Below are positions 8,231-9,858 of a DNA stretch of 9,858 bases, piece by piece. The DNA comes from Neptuniibacter sp. Its GTDB lineage: Bacteria > Pseudomonadota > Gammaproteobacteria > Pseudomonadales > Balneatricaceae. Under the pieces are notes generated by a model. The model ran no database searches. It was not told where the DNA came from and worked only from the letters and a program-made list of their open reading frames with translations. Position 1 is the stretch's first letter. Each line of letters opens with the position of its first letter. The position numbers were made by a program, and so were the translations under genes. The stretch spans positions 1 to 9,858 of the forward strand of contig JASBRM010000143.1 of the NCBI GenBank assembly GCA_030149405.1. Direction: 5' to 3'.

Positions 8231-8246
8231 CGTTTCACGTGAAACA
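8231..8246. other. parS: parS centromere site 3
   Basis: CGTTTCACGTGAAACA has the same perfect 14-bp core GTTTCACGTGAAAC and matches 15 of 16 consensus positions; the first base differs. It is 36 bp centre-to-centre from site 2, with a 20-bp gap. It lies 28 bp from the end of the minus-strand outer-membrane protein gene. Confidence 0.92.
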
Positions 8247-8274
8247 TGTGCAACGGAAGGGGAATCGTTACAGC

Positions 8275-8940
8275 TTAGAACGAATAGCTAACCGCAATCG
8301 ATAAGCTATCGTAATCAACCTCATTAGGGTTAATCTTTCCTGGTATCGCAACTTCAGGAAGCGGATCGAAGCTCACATCTTTAATCTGAACGTACTCACC
8401 CTTTACAGACCAGGCGTTATCCACCTGATATTCGAAGCCTGCACCAATACTTAAACCAACTTCATCCGCACTACCACTTCTCATAGGCGGAGCAAATGGA
8501 TAACTGTTATGGATATCGAAGTCCAACCAGGTCGCACCAGCAATACCGTAAACAGCAAAATTGTCAGTCACATCGACCCCGGCTTTGACGTTAATGCCAT
8601 AGGTAGACTCAAGCTCAAGTTGAGTTTGAAGCATATTGTTAATATTAGTTGTTTGAGCATTTTCAGCATTATAGAAAACTTCAGCAGCAACAAATGCATC
8701 ATCAGTCACATGCAGTTTGTAGCCAAGAAAAACACCAGCAGCAACATCGGATTCCTCCGCAAACGTCGTAATACTCGGATTAGAAACATCACCTGTATCT
8801 CGCTGAAGTTCGTGCCCAAAGGTTGAACTTTGAACTTTAGCACCAGCATAGAAACCATCAGCAGCCAGTGCATTAGCACCAAAACCAAGTGAACCAAACA
8901 TAACTACCGCAAGGCTTATGCTCTTAGCTTTATTAACCAT
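8275..8940 (-). CDS. Outer membrane beta-barrel protein (porin-like/OMP_b-brl family), role unknown
   Basis: The product has a clear Sec signal peptide: a lysine near the start, a hydrophobic core (SLAVVMFGSLGFG), and an ALA-type cleavage site before ADGFYAGAKV. The mature part of about 195 residues alternates polar and hydrophobic residues. It has aromatic-rich strands (FYAGAKV, AAGVFLGYKL, AAEVFYNAE, YGINVKAGV, AVYGIAGATW, LSIGAGFEYQ, SVKGEYVQIK) and ends LSIAVSYSF, the terminal Phe being the usual barrel-assembly signal. This fits an eight-stranded barrel of the OmpA-N/opacity type. The real start is uncertain by one codon. ATG ATG are adjacent, and the AAGGA ribosome site (8948-8952) is 4 nt from the first (at 8943) and 7 nt from the second (at 8940), which I prefer. 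It converges on gmhB and diverges from the response regulator. Ligand and function cannot be read from the sequence. Confidence 0.82.
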   Translation of the reverse strand: MVNKAKSISLAVVMFGSLGFGANALAADGFYAGAKVQSSTFGHELQRDTGDVSNPSITTFAEESDVAAGVFLGYKLHVTDDAFVAAEVFYNAENAQTTNINNMLQTQLELESTYGINVKAGVDVTDNFAVYGIAGATWLDFDIHNSYPFAPPMRSGSADEVGLSIGAGFEYQVDNAWSVKGEYVQIKDVSFDPLPEVAIPGKINPNEVDYDSLSIAVSYSF

Positions 8941-9055
8941 CATTATTTCCTTTTAAAGCTAGCGGACAAAACCGCATATAAATCGGAGAGAACAGGGGCA
9001 GTTTATGAAAAGGAAAAGCAGTAGTTATCCAGAAGAAATACAGAATACTTAAAGA

Positions 9056-9075
9056 AAAAATCACCAAAAATCACA
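9056..9075 (-). repeat. Tandem direct repeat (10-bp period), candidate operator half
   Basis: The plus strand shows AAAAATCAC twice (9056-9064 and 9066-9074), one helical turn apart. Read on the minus strand, toward the outer-membrane gene, this is TGTGATTTTT then GGTGATTTTT. It mirrors a similar pair on the other strand at 9119-9140. A binding role is inferred from spacing and position only. Confidence 0.5.
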
Positions 9076-9090
9076 ACAACGCAACAAAGC

Positions 9091-9103
9091 TCACGGGCCG
9101 TGA
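9091..9103. repeat. 13-bp palindrome in the divergent region, candidate operator
   Basis: TCACGG-G-CCGTGA is a perfect inverted repeat with 6-bp arms around a single G. It is GC-rich inside an A-rich region. No T-run follows, so it is not a terminator. It sits at the midpoint between the two direct-repeat pairs at 9056-9075 and 9119-9140. Confidence 0.5.
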
Positions 9104-9107
9104 TAAC

Positions 9108-9147
9108 TCAGAAAATGCTGTGATATTTATGTGAGATTTGTCAGATA
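9108..9147 (+). promoter_or_regulatory. Candidate OmpR/PhoB-type operator: heptamers phased at 11 bp
   Basis: Four heptamers begin exactly 11 bp apart: TCAGAAA (9108), TGTGATA (9119), TGTGAGA (9130) and TCAGATA (9141). T1, G4, A5 and A7 are the same in all four. The middle two extend to 11-mers that agree at 9 of 11 bases. Direct repeats at about this pitch are the usual binding layout for OmpR/PhoB-family regulators, and such a gene starts 77 bp downstream. Autoregulation is therefore plausible, but the match is by layout and not to a known consensus. Confidence 0.4.
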
Positions 9148-9166
9148 GAATTTATTTAGTTCCAGG

Positions 9167-9195
9167 TTGTCATAGCTGAGATGTATCTGTTTTAG
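9167..9195 (+). promoter_or_regulatory. Weak candidate sigma70 promoter for the response regulator
   Basis: TTGTCA (9167-9172) is a good -35 match, and 17 bp later TTTTAG (9190-9195) is a poor -10 (3 of 6). It lies about 30 bp before the start codon and just downstream of the repeat cluster, which would suit an activated promoter. The rest of the 8944-9223 gap is A-rich on the plus strand. I saw no convincing promoter for the minus-strand gene there. Confidence 0.25.
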
Positions 9196-9223
9196 AGCAG
9201 GACAAACACTGGAAGAGAACACT

Positions 9224-9858
9224 ATGGAATACAAAAGAATCCTGATCATTGAAGACCAGGAAGAGATCGCGCAGATTCTACAGCTTCACCTGAGCGACCT
9301 GGGTGCTGTAGTTGAACATGCGAGAGATGGACATGAAGGCCTGTACAAAAGCATGAACGGTGATTGGGATATGATCATTATGGACATCCAGTTACCCGGT
9401 CCCTCGGGTCTTGAGATATGCAGAAAGCTTAGAAAAGAACATTGCTACATTCCAATTCTGCTGCTGACTTCACGAGCCACTGAACTGGATAGGGTCTTAG
9501 GGCTGGACCTCGGAGCCGATGATTACATCACTAAACCGTTCAGCATTATGGAATTGATTGCCAGGATCAAAGCTGTATTCAGAAGGGAAGCAGCATTAAG
9601 AGAAAAGAACATCCCAACCAGTGAACAAATCACAGTTGGCAGTTTAATTGTTGATGATGTTCTTCATCAGGTGGAGTTAAACGGTAAAGAGGTTGATCTT
9701 ACGTCCCGCGAGTTTTCACTACTGAAGTATTTTGCCAAACACCCAGGTCGGGTTTTTAAACGCTCAGAGCTGCTGGATAACGTTTGGGGTTATGGACATG
9801 AAGGTTATGAGCACACGGTTAATTCACATATAAATCGCCTTAGATCCAAGATAGAAGC
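9224..9858 (+). CDS. OmpR/PhoB-family DNA-binding response regulator (3'-truncated by window edge)
   Basis: Translation from the ATG at 9224 stays open to the window end, giving 211 residues. Family members have about 225-240, so only the C-terminal end is missing. The receiver domain (about 1-120) has the acidic pair E10-D11, phosphoacceptor D54 in IIMDIQLPGPSG, T82 in LLLTSR, and K104 in the DDYITKPF signature. The winged-helix effector domain follows (about 135 onward): VDLTSREFSLLKYFAKHPG, SELLDNVWG, then HTVNSHINRLRSKIE, the recognition-helix region. It should be phosphorylated by a sensor kinase, likely encoded just beyond the window. GGAAGAG (9211-9217) stands 6 nt before the start. 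It diverges from an outer-membrane protein gene, a possible target. The signal is unknown, so no gene symbol is given. Confidence 0.92.
   Translation, partial: MEYKRILIIEDQEEIAQILQLHLSDLGAVVEHARDGHEGLYKSMNGDWDMIIMDIQLPGPSGLEICRKLRKEHCYIPILLLTSRATELDRVLGLDLGADDYITKPFSIMELIARIKAVFRREAALREKNIPTSEQITVGSLIVDDVLHQVELNGKEVDLTSREFSLLKYFAKHPGRVFKRSELLDNVWGYGHEGYEHTVNSHINRLRSKIE

Noticed and set aside
9119..9135. CRP site suggested by TGTGA motifs
   Set aside because: The TGTGA copies are direct repeats, and no TGTGA-N6-TCACA inverted arrangement is present.

Overview
This window looks like an origin-proximal stretch of a gammaproteobacterial chromosome. The protein sequences (RsmB, TrkA, TrkH, two-subunit GlyQ/GlyS, GmhB) are typical of that class. 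The order rsmB, trkA, glyQ, glyS, gmhB resembles the block near the origin in Pseudomonas and its relatives. Base composition by eye is moderate (mid to high 40s % GC) and, with the YtoQ-family gene, fits a marine Oceanospirillales-like organism better than Pseudomonas itself. That placement is an inference. No mobile element, CRISPR array, tRNA or rRNA gene was seen.

Left part (1-4380): one plus-strand run of rsmB (5' end cut off by the window), trkA, trkH and a ytoQ-family gene. The gaps are 51, 21 and 45 nt, and the run ends at a strong intrinsic terminator at 4353-4380. It couples an rRNA methyltransferase to the Trk potassium uptake system. TrkA is the cytosolic NAD-binding gate and TrkH the membrane channel subunit.

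Middle (4381-7592): a promoter and leader of about 150 bp, then glyQ and glyS. These genes overlap by one base (TAATG), encode the alpha and beta chains of the tetrameric glycyl-tRNA synthetase, and are closed by a second intrinsic terminator at 7568-7592.

Right part (7593-8274): gmhB (heptose bisphosphate phosphatase for LPS core) is bracketed by three near-identical parS centromere sites (core GTTTCACGTGAAAC), one before the gene and two after it. ParB would load here during chromosome segregation, which independently supports proximity to oriC.

Far right (8275-9858): a minus-strand gene for a small outer-membrane beta-barrel protein faces away from a plus-strand OmpR/PhoB-type response regulator that runs off the window. 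The roughly 280-bp divergent region between them holds a symmetric arrangement of repeats: a TGTGATWTTT-type motif pair on each strand, placed around a central TCACGG-G-CCGTGA palindrome. It is a candidate shared operator and the least explained piece of structure in the window.
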